The position numbers and the translations under genes are program-made. DNA of 64,000 bases. Origin: Panorpa germanica (Eukaryota; Arthropoda; Insecta; Mecoptera; Panorpidae). Below, piece after piece: positions 47,380-58,400 of this stretch. Numbering within the stretch: the first letter of the stretch is position 1; every line of letters starts with the position of its first letter. A model generated the notes under the pieces. The model had not been told where the DNA came from. It worked only from the letters and a program-made list of their open reading frames with translations, and searched no databases. The DNA lies in NCBI GenBank assembly GCA_963678705.1, contig OY783205.1:10230001-10294000 (forward strand), in the 5' to 3' direction.

Positions 47380-47850
47380 CTTCCTTCTCGCATATGCTGC
47401 ATAATTTCTCCCCAACTACTGATCCCCAATACTTTTGATTCTCCAGCCTGAATCTTGCTATCATATTCACATCCTTTCCTCTATGTTTTGCAGGTACCGT
47501 GGCAATCCCTTACTCCATAATCTTCTGTATCTTGTATTGTAATTTCTTACGTCCATCTTCCTCATCCTCTTCTGTTGTTGGATCTCTACGGTTTTTTCCT
47601 TTATCATGCTTCTTACCTCCCTTCCCTCTGCTTTAGTCTATCCACTTCCGACATTGCTATTCGTCTTCGTTTATAATACCTTCTCCTTTCCTTCTTCCAT
47701 CTTTTATTCACTCTACTTTGTTTGCTTTGCCACCACTCTTACTATTCCTTTCTCTGTGTTCTTGCCTTTCTCTTCCCATTTCTTCGCTTTATATTCATCC
47801 CTGCCTCTATTTAATAATGAATATTTGAGTTTTGGATTGTAGTAATTAAT
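47380..47850 (-). pseudogene. degraded LINE (non-LTR retrotransposon) ORF2 C-terminus
   Basis: The purine-rich minus strand contains, in broken frames, GLPRYLQNIEERM, then IARFRLENQKYWGSVV and EKLCSICEKEEEKLV. These follow the order of a LINE ORF2 tail (GLPxYL, then ARFRLGNE...YW, then a Cys-rich CxxC motif). Reverse transcriptase motifs were not found. The apparent + strand C/T low complexity is just its complement. Clade not determined. Confidence 0.5.
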
Positions 47851-48249
47851 TAATTATCAATTAATATATCAATTTTATTTTATTTATAACAAGGTACAAA
47901 TACTTTCACAAAATACACTGTAATTTGAGAATAAGATGTTATTTATTATTTTAAACTGATTATTAGCAATATATACACAATCTGATAATATAAAGAATAT
48001 AATTGAAATTAATTGTTTATACACAAGGAAAATTGTACTGCACTGACGCGCATGTTCGCTTGGTATGTAATCAATGGCGAAATGGCGTCACTAGCTACTG
48101 CTTGTACTGCTCGATCAGGACGACCAATCAGAATCTTATAGCCTCTGATTGATTAAAGACGTCCAATCAGAACATCATATCAGGTCATGTGATCCATCAC
48201 ATGTACTCCTCTTCCTGTGAAAGTGTCCAGGAATCTCTTGTGAAAACGG
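47851..48249. other. intergenic DNA / possible retrotransposon 3' LTR region
   Basis: AT-rich to about 48040, then more mixed sequence that could belong to the 3' LTR of the minus-strand Gypsy element. No terminal TG...CA pair could be assigned. Confidence 0.35.
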
Positions 48250-48326
48250 ACAGTACGACCTGAGGTGGTTTTTCTATTTTCCCTTTCAGGTTGCTGGTGC
48301 TGCTTTTCTCTTGATGTTGATTGTGG

Positions 48327-48815
48327 CTACGGTCTTTCAGGATGCGCAGGCGATGAGTCCTGACTTATGTCCGGGGTCACTGAAGGTTGAAGAATGTAGG
48401 CTGGTTTTAGCCTGTCAATAGATATGGTGCGCGAACCACAAACAGTTTGTATAGTGTAATACTTAGCTGCTCTACTGATTACTTTAATTAAACCACCATA
48501 AGTAGGTTGTAATGTTCCACGTACTGCATCGTGTCCAACGAAAACGTGAGCGGTTGTGTGCAAGTCTTTGTGGATGAATATTTTTGGTTTTGCATGATGT
48601 TTTGCGATCATGGGTCTAATCAATCTCATTGCTTTACGTAGTTTAAATAGAAAAGTAGGTAGTTCTGTTGTATCAATGTTTTTCTGCTTGTTAATAAAAT
48701 CACCTGGTAAACGAATGTATGTTTCATACGTCACTTCAGCTGGACTTGTATCAAATTCTGGAACGACCATGGAACGAAGTCCGAAGAGCTCCTGAAGAGT
48801 AGTTGAAGTATTCAA
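48327..48815 (-). pseudogene. Gypsy-type integrase C-terminal domain fragment
   Basis: 162-codon frame, beginning after a break that follows the integrase core. It contains LFGLRSMVVPEFDTSPAEVT (the post-catalytic LGLR-SPAE block of retrotransposon integrases), ETYIRLPGDF, and a C-terminal SH3-like segment with VFVGHDAVRGTLQPTYGG and SIDRLKPAYI. Two stops separate it from the core. No tether domain such as a chromodomain was recognised. Confidence 0.75.
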
Positions 48816-48837
48816 TTACTTACTTTAGGTCACGGTA

Positions 48838-49197
48838 TCATCTCTCAATTTTTCCGTTTCCTGCGGGTTGGTAAGCCGTAGTTTTAATGTGATGAATACA
48901 TAGTAAGTGACTAACATGCTGAAAAAATGAGGATTCGAACTGTGAACCTTTATCGCTGGCAATACGAGTTGGAATGCCAAAACAACTTATCCATGTTGAT
49001 ATAACTCTTGGAATGGTTTCTGCTGTAGTGCCATTGACTGCTTCAGGCCATCTCGAAAATCGATCTAACATAGTGACCTGGTGAGTATACCCTTCAGATG
49101 GTGCTACTGGGCCAACAATGTCCAGGTTAATATGCTGGAATCGATGCTGTACCTCTGAGTACGGTCCTAAGTGGTCTAGTGGTGTGTTTTTCCACAA
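48838..49197 (-). pseudogene. Gypsy-type integrase catalytic core fragment
   Basis: 119 codons. The DD35E triad is visible: D26 in INLDIVGP, D82 in ASDKGSQFES and E118 in NGKIER, with 35 residues between the last two. LDRFSRWPEA and TTAYQPAGNG are classic Gypsy integrase blocks. A TGA follows directly and the N-terminal zinc-binding region is fragmentary, so it is not functional. Confidence 0.88.
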
Positions 49198-49199
49198 CT

Positions 49200-49619
49200 T
49201 GATGAAGTGCTCCCCCTACACAAGTGTCCGAAACGTGTTGTATCTGCTAAATAATTTTTTAACTGATTAAAAATATTTATGTGATCAGCTGTCCAATTGA
49301 GTGGCGTCCTATCATTCTTTTTATCACCATTGACAGTAACGAATAAAACATGTTGTTTTTGTCGAGTTAGGTATAAATTGTCTATAACAGTTTATCATTC
49401 CAAGAAAAGTTCTTAGTTCCTTTGCTATGGTTGGTTGAGGGTAGTCTTGCATTGCTTGTACATTGGCTAGCTGTGGATGGATGTCTTCCGCTTTTCTTTC
49501 ACGGTAAAACTAAAAAAAACGACACATTGAACACCAAAGAAGGATTTTGATAAATTAATTTTCAGTCCATATTTGTTTAATACGTTTAACACTGAGTCAA
49601 TGTGATTTTTACGTTGCTA
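49200..49619 (-). pseudogene. Gypsy reverse transcriptase (thumb/connection) remnants
   Basis: Short minus-strand pieces in different frames: HIDSVLNVLNKYGLKINLSK (49580-49530) is the RT block after the catalytic YxDD. Further pieces match the connection region (VQAMQDYPQPTIAKELRTFL, about 49460-49400). Downstream pieces match the region before the integrase. Extensively mutated. Confidence 0.6.
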
Positions 49620-51200
49620 CTAGCAAACCCGGCGAACTCCGTTTCGCCATCAGATGGCTTCGTTTTATGTAACATTTCGTTTGGTGATTAAAAGATGAAG
49701 AAAAATTTTTTTTTTGTTTTATATTTGAAAAGAAAATTTTTATTTCATTTCACAACAGTAATGAATTCATTTCGATTAGTGTTATTTAGTTGAACTTCTC
49801 TAAGTAAATGAAAGTGAATCCAAAGTAAATACTGAATCGAAGCGTTATACGTGTCCGCAAATTATCCGTTTCATTGAAGTGCTCTTTGGTAAACCACATT
49901 TTTTGTTTTTTGGTCTGACGTTAACACAAACAAAGCGGATGGTTTCCCAACTCGTGAACACGCAACGTATAACTGCCCATGTGAAAAACAATGATTTTCT
50001 AAATTTATCCCGCAAACACTAAGCGATTGGCCTTGCGACTTGTTAATTGTCATTGCGAACGCAAGGCGAACTGGAAATTGCAATCGTTTGAAGTCAAACG
50101 GAAGATCAGTCGGAATCATTGGTATTCGAGGAATACATACATTTTCACCTGCGTACTTTCCGTTAATAATGGTTGCCTCAATCAAATTCGGCATAAGTCT
50201 TTTTATCGAAAGTCGAGTACCGTTGCAAAGTCGCGGTGGATTCAAATTACGCAATATTATAATAACTGTACCAACTTTGAGTTGCAAGTTATGTGGTGGA
50301 AATCCTGGTAACTCCAGAGAGTTCAAAAACTCCGTTGGATAATTTACTACATCATTGGGATTTGTTATGGAATCAACGGATTTGTATGTCACCAAATCGC
50401 CAGCAATTTTTGATTGAATGGTGAAATTCAGTGCGTGTACATCATTATTCTTTGCGGCAAGAATTGCTCGTTGACTTAACCAAGCATAATTCTGATAATT
50501 CTCACTAATGTTTGGGAAAACATTTTCAATAAGAGCTAATTGAGAGTCTACAAATCGGCAAAAGTCGTTGGTAAGAGTAATTAATCCAGATGTCGCATCA
50601 ACTGAATACACTTGTTGCTGGCTTGCATGTCTTGTGCGGCGGCCGATGTTCGCACGTCGTCCTCTAGGCATTTTGGACTATGGACAGAGTGGTGAATGTA
50701 ACCTGAAATGCACGATCCACATAATTTACACAGTTTAACTTACCACCTTAAAGACAAATGCCTGCTGTTGAAATTGAATAAAAATTTGCACAATACACGT
50801 GATTGATTTGATGGTTTCCAATTGAAATGTTAGGAAACGAATAACTTATTTTTTTAACTTTTTTTTCACAATTTCACAGTGAACACAATACCGGTTTGTC
50901 ACATGAAATTAACTGAGCAGAGAACAATGAGTAGCTGTCAAACAATGTATCACGCACCGGCGCTATCTACTTAAAATATTGGTTTGTATCTATGCTATGT
51001 ATCAGAGATGGCGCTGCATGTGAAAAAAGATTTTCCCGCTTTTCTGTTGAAATTTTTCCTGAATTCCTGAATTTTCTTTGCTATAAACCTCACGGAGCCC
51101 GAGACCTTTCCAACGAATGCAAAACCGTGGAAATCGGTTCGTGCGTTCTGGAGTTATAACGTCAGGAAGGAAAACCCGACTTATTTTTATATAGTAGAGA
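49620..51200 (-). mobile_element. internally deleted Helitron (1581 bp) with standard 3' end
   Basis: On the minus strand it begins TCTCTACTATATAAAAATAA (after A, from 51200) and ends GGCGAAACGGAGTTCGCC-GGGTTTG-CTAG at 49620, followed by T. It is the same family as the two full copies but lacks about 3.75 kb (equivalent to about 7482-11220 of copy 1) and lacks their 69-bp 3' extension, having the canonical hairpin-to-CTAG distance. It splits a Gypsy reverse transcriptase. It differs from the full copies at scattered positions, so it is an older or separate lineage. Confidence 0.9.
49871..50671 (-). CDS. chimeric Helitron ORF: RepHel N-terminus fused to helicase C-terminus
   Basis: 266 codons, ATG to stop, uninterrupted. 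Residues 1-23 (MPRGRRANIGRRTRHASQQQ...) are the RepHel N-terminus; from about residue 24 it continues VDATSGLITLTNDFCRFVDS, the last about 243 residues of the PIF1-like helicase, including LRNLNPPRLCNGTRLSIKRL, INKSQGQSL and YVACSRV. The junction (ATTCAGTTGATG) suggests a microhomology deletion. It lacks Walker A and B and all Rep motifs, so it has no helicase or nuclease activity by itself; the open frame may be chance or reflect recent origin. Confidence 0.7.
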   Translation of the reverse strand: MPRGRRANIGRRTRHASQQQVYSVDATSGLITLTNDFCRFVDSQLALIENVFPNISENYQNYAWLSQRAILAAKNNDVHALNFTIQSKIAGDLVTYKSVDSITNPNDVVNYPTEFLNSLELPGFPPHNLQLKVGTVIIILRNLNPPRLCNGTRLSIKRLMPNLIEATIINGKYAGENVCIPRIPMIPTDLPFDFKRLQFPVRLAFAMTINKSQGQSLSVCGINLENHCFSHGQLYVACSRVGKPSALFVLTSDQKTKNVVYQRALQ

Positions 51201-51420
51201 TTAGATCTGACGCTATTAGTATGTCGTTCAAATATGAGAATGCTAATAGTTGATCTTGTAGAATTTAATGCATAAATCTCTGAAATGATTGTGCACCATT
51301 ACGTAGGCCAAAACTAAATCTAACGAACTCAAATAATTCAAAAGATGTAACTACTGCAGTCCAGTAATAATGATAGAGTGCGTGATGCTATGGTGATGAT
51401 ATTTGGCGAACACTTTAGCA
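51201..51420 (-). pseudogene. Gypsy reverse transcriptase fragment (fingers/palm)
   Basis: The minus strand reads [15 protein letters not shown] and then LNDILIAS, corresponding to the PFGLRNA-TFQRFMD and YxDDILIAS blocks; the catalytic Asp pair is degenerate (ND). A stop codon lies between them. It was contiguous with 49619 before the Helitron inserted. Confidence 0.65.
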
Positions 51421-51571
51421 TAGGGGTAGTTTGGTTGAACTCGATGCTGTGATGCTGAGTTGCAGTTTTAAACACATTTTCCTATACTATTGAGTTTGGT
51501 GGCTGTGTTAATTAAACTTTGGCGGTATAGGTCCACAAGTAAGCTAAGTGAAATCTCTTCTAAGACCAATG

Positions 51572-51769
51572 TTAAGTTTGAGCAATTTTTCCCCATACGT
51601 GTGTACCATTCGCTGCGAATGACTCCGTTGCTGCATTATTGGATAAGTTTTGAGTTCTGGGTGGTATGCCAGATATGTACGCTCCAGAATCTACTAAAAA
51701 TTGTTGTTTTGTAACTACTCCCATTACAAATTGGCGTGAACCTTGGCCCAAATCGCTGGCCGCCGTCAC
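51572..51769 (-). pseudogene. retroviral-type aspartic protease fragment
   Basis: 65-codon minus-strand frame with QQFLVDSGAYISGIPP; D-S-G-A is the aspartyl protease active-site motif (usually DTGA or DSGA). It precedes the reverse transcriptase fragment as in Gypsy elements. The flap region is not recognisable. Confidence 0.6.
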
Positions 51770-52195
51770 CGTCTAGCCTGGTTGATTTCTTGATAATTTT
51801 TATAACTACAGGGTGAGGCACATTTAGTTGCTTTGTTCCCAAACTTGAAATGGTACCAACACTTGTCGAAGTTCTTCCTCGTGAGCGTGACCTTGATCTA
51901 TATCTTTGTTGTTGTGATTGTTGTGTATCGAATGCATTTGTTAGTTTCGCTATTCGATTCTCCAGTGCTGACAACATGGCTTCCCAAGGATTCCTAACTG
52001 GGCTTGAAACTGTTGTTGTTGCAAATACTTGTGCAGGGCGCGTCACTTCTAAAATTGTATCGGCCAAAGTGGCCAGTGTATCAAGGGTATTTCCACTGGC
52101 TGAAACTAGTATCTAAAATAAAACTGGTCTGCTCTGGCAATCTCTGTAAAAATAGACTTCTTAAAAAGTCGTCTTTTATATTTGCACCTGCCATA
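51770..52195 (-). pseudogene. Gypsy-type gag fragment
   Basis: Minus strand: FLQRLPEQTSFIL, then DTLATLADTILEVTRPAQVF and NPWEAMLSALENRIAKLTNA, followed by an Arg/Ser-rich RYRSRSRSRGR stretch. The RLP and LA-LADTI blocks resemble retrotransposon capsid C-termini. It is frameshifted and lacks its N-terminal part, cut off at the LINE insertion. Confidence 0.6.
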
Positions 52196-52298
52196 CTTTT
52201 TTTTTTTTTTTTAAATTTTCATATTTTTTTTTTTTTTTATTGATATTCATTTATTTCTTAATATTACAACTACAAAACAAGGATCTTAGTAAAACATT

Positions 52299-52916
52299 TT
52301 ATAGTAGGAGTATTCTACAGTGAGGGCTATCTTCAGAAACATAAACTCTATCAATTCTTGATGCTATGTTCATTCCCCTAAAGTAAGTGAAGCCCTGTTG
52401 AGTTTTATTCTTGAGGATCCAAATATCAGAAAGAATTCGTTCAGTTATTAACCTATTTAATCCAGAACAGAAGTTTAGATTCCCAAGTTGGTCTCTCTGG
52501 TTCAGCACACAGTTAAAATCGCCAGCAATGATTAGAGGTAGTCTAAAGTTAATATGTTTGACAATAGTTTCATTAGCAAGCTTTATGCGTTGTTGTCTAT
52601 ATTTGGATCCTGAAAAATTATATATATTAACTAATCTATGACCCTCAACAGTTATCGATAGGATACGTCCATCTTCTTCACATATGCAATCTGTAGCTTC
52701 TATTCCAGGCCTCAACAAAATTGCAGTTCCTCTATTATTTGTGCCAATGTTCGAGATATAGGAATAATGTTTGAAGAAACTTAAATTTTCTATATTAACT
52801 TCTTGTAATAAAATTATGTCCAAATCGTGGTCTATAATAAATTGTTTCAGCATAATTTTAGATGTTACAGAGGATAATCCATTGATATTAAATGTTGCAA
52901 ATGTTCTTAGTACCAT
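52299..52916 (-). pseudogene. LINE ORF2, endonuclease domain only
   Basis: 205 codons. The apurinic-like endonuclease motifs are present in order: FNINGLSS (about 9-16), ILLQEVN (E39), GTAILLR, IIAGDFNCVLNQRD (D133, N135) and SRIDRVYVS (D189). The final His motif and the whole reverse transcriptase are missing; the frame ends EDSPHCRILLL at 52299. In intact elements this protein nicks target DNA to prime reverse transcription. Confidence 0.85.
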
Positions 52917-52943
52917 ATTAATAAGATATTGAATAAATAAAGG

Positions 52944-53981
52944 TTATTCAATTGTTTTATCTTTTATATCCATTGCTTTTCCTGTCACTTTTTTTTGTTT
53001 CTTTGGTCTTTTGTTATTTTTCTTATCTTTTTTTTCCAATCCTATATCCATTTTGGATGCAGCGGAATTATCTGAGCAATCTTCAATTTCAGAATTTGCC
53101 AAAGTATCTTCATTTGACGATGATTCTACAATTTTTCTCTTAATTTCTTTGTGTGCTGTAGGAATTTTGGACAAATTATCATTATTATTTACAATCGCAA
53201 TAGTATCATCATTAATAGCTGTTGAAATGATTTTTGTTTCATTTTGCGTATTCTTTGGCATTAAGGGTGGAAAAATTGAATTATTGACAAAACTTAATTC
53301 TTCATTTTTTGATTCAGTTGGAACAACACAATCAGTTACCGCTTTGTCATTCATTGTATTCCCCGCAATGGCTGCATAGCTGCGTGCGAAACCATTTGAA
53401 TTTATTCTGTTGCTAATTTTAGTAGGGCAATCTTGTCCTAAATGGTCTTCTCTATCACAAAACCTACAAGTTTTCTTTTGGGTAGCATAGCTAACCCAAA
53501 CCTTTCTGCCAATCATTGGTATGTACGATGGGATTTCTTTCTTTAAAATCATCTTTATTGATCTTGTTCCGTTATAAACTGGGAAAGGCATATCTCTACC
53601 CCATGTTTCTTTTTTGATGCTAATAACTGTACCATATCCTTGTAGTGCGTGTTGTATCGTTATATCTTGAATTTCATATTCTATATTGTGCATTCTTACA
53701 ATTGTGAATTTATCGGCTCTTTCTATATACACATTATAATTATTGTCATCCGTACCTTTGTAAATTATTTTCCCATTTGTCATTTCAATAATGTTATCAA
53801 TTATTAAATGTTCTGCAATTTTCACAATCATCTTGTTTCCATTCACTTGAATTGCCATCACATCTTCCACTGATAATTTTAAATCGTTTTTTAAAAATAA
53901 GTGTAATTCGGTAAACGTCATTCTATAAATCACTTCGATGAAGTCTACACTTAAGGTGTTTTTCCTATTATTATTTTCCAT
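52944..53981 (-). CDS. LINE ORF1 protein, intact (345 aa)
   Basis: ATG 53981 (MENNNRKNTLSVDFIEVIYR) to the stop at 52944. The N-terminal half resembles an RNA-recognition-like ORF1 fold (HALQGYGTVISIKKETWGRD, PVYNGTRSIKMIL), and a single CCHC zinc knuckle follows (CRFCDREDHLGQDC, residues 172, 175, 180 and 185). The C-terminus is Lys/Asp-rich and disordered (KKDKKNNKRPKKQKKV). ORF1 proteins bind LINE RNA as a chaperone. It lies 27 bases upstream of ORF2, a bicistronic layout. Confidence 0.85.
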   Translation of the reverse strand: MENNNRKNTLSVDFIEVIYRMTFTELHLFLKNDLKLSVEDVMAIQVNGNKMIVKIAEHLIIDNIIEMTNGKIIYKGTDDNNYNVYIERADKFTIVRMHNIEYEIQDITIQHALQGYGTVISIKKETWGRDMPFPVYNGTRSIKMILKKEIPSYIPMIGRKVWVSYATQKKTCRFCDREDHLGQDCPTKISNRINSNGFARSYAAIAGNTMNDKAVTDCVVPTESKNEELSFVNNSIFPPLMPKNTQNETKIISTAINDDTIAIVNNNDNLSKIPTAHKEIKRKIVESSSNEDTLANSEIEDCSDNSAASKMDIGLEKKDKKNNKRPKKQKKVTGKAMDIKDKTIE

Positions 53982-53995
53982 TTTTTTTTAATCAA

Positions 53996-55461
53996 ATCAA
54001 ATTCTTACACCTATTTATTAATTTATGATAATTTATTTAAATTATTTAAATAATTATTAAATACATTTATTTTTAAATGCGCGGAAAGGATGTTTATTCC
54101 ACGAAAAAACAAATGACTGTGTACTTTTCGTCTCTCTTATTATTGCGGATGGCTTTTTATCACCCAATTAGAGCTCAAATTCTTTTATTACCCTAATTTT
54201 TAGATGTGTGTATGTCGTGGCTGATGACGTCCCTTTTAATAAATCTGAGACTAATTCAAGCACTTGGATCTACGCTGCCGAGAATATAATTAAATTTTGT
54301 ATGTACCACCGTGATATTTGCCGTGCTAAACTGTGGTTCAATTTCCTTAAACCGCTAGCTTAAATTCTTTTTAAAAAATTGTGGAATTTTCATTATGACG
54401 CGAACCAACTGTTCAGTTCGTTCGCTATCATGATCTGTATTTTCTATCATTGTTAGATATAAATTTTGTTGTACCTTATATATTGACGTATCCTGTAGGA
54501 AAGATTAAATCCTCTATTAATTTTACGTTACAAGGTTATAGCCACCTGTACAGTTTTGCGAACAGTTTTGAATTAATTAAATATTGTTTATAATTTATAC
54601 ACGAGAAACGTAAACACATATACAATTTGTTTTTCCAGGTCACCATTTGTAGTAATTGCATTTATGTGCTAATTTTATTTTATCGACGAACTCCTGGATT
54701 AGATTTTGGGGAATATTATTACACACGACAAACAGAAACTATTAAATTATGATTTTAAAATTGTACACAAATTTAAAATTGTTGCTTGAGTAAAATTATT
54801 ACACGATGCGAATTAAATTCACAGGTTTAGTGGAAAACAATTTTAATTTTTTTAAATTAATTTAATTTAAACAGAAGGAACGTACTAAGGTTTGATGGAG
54901 TGAAACTTTGTATGTTATAATACAATTCTTCAACGCCGAAGCGTACGTATTGATAAAAATTCCTCCAGATGTATAGAGAACTAAGATAACTGCAATTTGT
55001 TTTGTCCTTCAAAGAGATATACCACCTGGTGTATAGTGGAGACTCAAACCATATTATAAATCTTGCGACTTTAATAATGTTCAGAAGTGTTAAATAAAAG
55101 TATTGCACGTGCCGAATATGTAATGCCAACAATCACAACAAACATTTAAAACAAAAAGGTGATTTTGACGACAATCTTCATTAAAGTCCAGAGAAAAACT
55201 TGACAAAAAAATCCTATTTTGCTGGACCCAGGCCTCCAGAAAACAGCTCAATCAATAAAAACAGTTTTAGAAACTGTTACAATATTAACACTTTCTGTGC
55301 AACAAATCGCGTGTGTGTGTGCTCTTTATGTGTTCACCACATCAGACGTGTGTGAGGGAGCTTTTCACGTCAGTCACCACTTGGGCGATGGTAAGGGAAC
55401 TTTTTTCTGTCTTCACCAAATTGGACATTTGCAGAAAATAGTTTTAATCCAGTAATTTCTA
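53996..55461. other. AT-rich DNA, partly LINE 5' UTR
   Basis: The first few hundred bases may be the 5' UTR of the LINE. The rest has no recognised gene. From about 55220 imperfect resemblances to the satellite (CCAGAAAACAG; CATTTGCAGAAAATAG) appear, as at a degenerating array edge. Confidence 0.4.
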
Positions 55462-58400
55462 CGCTTCTTGGACTAAACATTGCAGAAACAATTTATATTC
55501 ATAATCTGGAGCTGCATGGACGTAACATATTCCAGAATCAGTTTAACGTCATAATCTAGGGCTGCTTGGACGTACCATTCCAGAAACAGTTTAACGTCAT
55601 GATCTGGGGCTGCTTAGACGTACCATTCCAGAAATAGTTTAACGTCATGATCTGGGGTTGCTTGGACATAACATTCTAGAAAAAGGCTAACGTCATGATC
55701 TGGGGCTGCTTGGACATAACATTCCAGAAACAGGTTACCGTCATGATCTGGGGCTGCTTGGACGTAACATTCCAGAAACAGTTTAACGTCATGATCTAAA
55801 GCTGCTTGGACGTAACATTCCAGAAACAGTTTAACGTCATGACCTGAAGCTGCTTGGACGTAACATTCCAGAAATAGTTTAACGTCATGATCTGGGGTTG
55901 CTTGAATATAACATTCCAGAAACAGACTAACGTCATGATCTGGGGCTGCTTGGACATAACATTCCAGAAACAGGTTAACGTCATGATTTGGGGCTGCTTG
56001 GACGTAACATTCCAGAAACAGTTTAACGTCATGATCCGGGGCTGCTAGGACGTAACATTCCAGAAACAGTTTAACGTCATGATCTAGGGCTGCTTGGACG
56101 TACCATTCCAGAAACAGTTTAACGTCATGATCCGGGGCTGCTAGGACGTAACATTCCAGAAACAGTTTAACGTCATGATCTGAAGCTGCTTGGACGTAAC
56201 ATTCCAGAAATAGTTTAACGTCATGATCTGGGGTTGCTTGGACATAACATTCCAGAAACAGGCTAACGTCATGATCTGGGGCTGCTTGGACATAACATTC
56301 CAGAAACAGGTTAACATCATGTTCTGTGGCTGCTTGGACGTAACATTCCAGAAACAGTTTAACGTCATAATCTGGGGTTGCTTGGACATAACTGTCTAGA
56401 AACAGGCTAACGTCATGATCTGGGGCTGCTTGGACATTACATTCCAGAAACAGGTTCACGTCATGATCTGGGGCTGCTTGGACGTAACATTCCAGAAACA
56501 GTTTACCGTCATGTTCTGGAGCTGCTTGGACGTAACATTCCAGAAAAAGTTCAATGTCATGATCTGGGGCTGCTTGGCGTAACATTACACAAACAGTTTA
56601 ACGTCATGATCTGAAACTGCTTGGACGTAATATTCCAGAAACAGTTTACCATCTAGTTCAAAAGCTACTTGGACGTAACATGCCAGAAATAGTTTAACGT
56701 CATGATCTGAAGCTGCTTGGACGTAACATTCCAGAAACAGATTACCGTCATGTTCTGGAGCTGCTTGGACGTGACATTCCAGAAACAGTTTAACGTCATG
56801 ATCTGGGGCTGCTTGGACATAACATTCCAGAAACAGTTTATCGTCATGATCTGGGGCTGCTTGGACATAACTTTCCAGAAACAGGTTAACGTCATGATCT
56901 GAAGCTGCTTGGACGTAACAATCCAGAAACAGGGTAACGTCATGATCTGGATCTGCTTGGACGTAACATTCCAGAAACAGTTTAACGTCATGATCTGGGG
57001 CTGCTTGGACATAACATTCCAGAAACAGTTTAACGTCATGATCTAAAGCTGCTTGGACGTAACATTCCAGAAACAGTTTAACGTCATCATCTGGGGCTGC
57101 TTGGACATAACATACCAGAAACAGTTTAAGGTCATGATCTGAAGCTGCTTGGACGTAACATTCCAGAAATAGGTTAACGTCATGATCTGGAGCTGCTTGG
57201 ACGTAACATTCCAGAAACAGTTTAACGTCATGATCTGGAGCTGCTTGGACGTAGCATTCTAGAAACAGTTTACCGTCATGTTCTGGAGCTGCTTGGACGT
57301 AACATTCCACAAACAGTTTAACAACATGATCCGGGGCTGCTTGGACATAACATTCCAGAAATAGTTTAACGTCATGATCTGGGGTTGCTTGCACATAACC
57401 TTCCAGAAACAGGCTAACATCATGATCTGGGGCTGCTTGGACATAACATTCCAGAAACAGGTTAACGTAATGATCTGGGCCTGCTTGGACGTAACATTCC
57501 AGAAACAGTTTAACGTCATGATCTGAAGCTGCTTGGACGTAGCATTCTAGAAACAGTTTACCGTCATGTTCTGGAGCTGCTTGGACGTAACATTACAGAA
57601 ATAGTTTAACGTCAAGATCTGAGATTGCTTGGACATAACATTCCAGAAACAGTTTAATGTCATGATCTGGGGCTGCTTGGACGTAACATTCCAGAAACAG
57701 TTTAACGTCATGATCTGGGGCTGCTTGGACATAACATTGCAGAAACAGTTTAACGTCATAATCTGAAGCTTCTTGGGCGTAACTTTCGAGAAACAGTTTA
57801 ATGTCATGATCTGGGGCTGCTTAAACGTCACATTCCAGAAACAGTTTAACGTCATGATCTGGGGCTGCTTGGACATAACATTGCAGAAACAGTTTAACGT
57901 CATGATCTAAGGCTGCTTGGTCATAACATTTCAGAAACAGGTTAATGTCATGATCTGGAGCTGCTTGGACATAACATTGCAGAAACAGTTTAACGTCATG
58001 ATCTAAGGCTGCTTGGACGTAACATTCCAGAAACAGTTTAACGTCATGATCTGGGGCTGCTTGGACATAACATTCCAAAAACAGTTTAACGTCATGATCT
58101 GAAGCTGCTTGAACGTAACATTCCAGAAACAGGTTAATGTCATGATCTAGGGCTGCTTGGACGTAACATTCCAGAAACAGTTTAACATCATGATCTGGGG
58201 CTGCTTGGACGTAACATTCCAGAAACAGTTTAACGTCATGATCTGAAGCTTCTTGGACGTAACATTCCAGAAACAGGTTAATGTCATGATCTGAGGCTGC
58301 TTGAACGTAACATTCCAGAAACAGTTTACCGTCATGATTTGGAGCTGCTTGCGCGTAACATTTCAGAAACAGTTTAACGTCATGATCTGAAGCTCCTTGG

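Larger units (their letters stand above)
48250..52195 (-). mobile_element. decayed Gypsy-type LTR retrotransposon, interrupted by a Helitron
   Basis: Minus-strand order from high to low coordinates: gag-like (about 52195-51770), aspartic protease (51769-51572), reverse transcriptase part 1 (to 51201), Helitron insertion (51200-49620), reverse transcriptase part 2 (49619-about 49380), connection region, integrase (49197-48838), and integrase C-terminus (48815-48327). This gag-PR-RT-IN order is that of the Gypsy/Metaviridae class. All frames are broken, and no complete LTR pair was found; the 5' side is cut by the LINE tail at 52197. It is an old, inactive copy. Confidence 0.75.
52197..53995 (-). 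mobile_element. internally deleted LINE (ORF1 plus partial endonuclease)
   Basis: Minus-strand non-LTR retrotransposon ending in two A runs (complement 52240-52226 and 52213-52197) behind an AATAAA-like AGAAATAAATGAAT. ORF1 is intact (52944-53981); ORF2 begins 27 bases later and ends after the endonuclease domain. The reverse transcriptase is missing, and the endonuclease runs directly into the 3' UTR. The 5' end is not defined and may extend to about 54300. It sits against the gag fragment of the Gypsy element. Confidence 0.8.
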
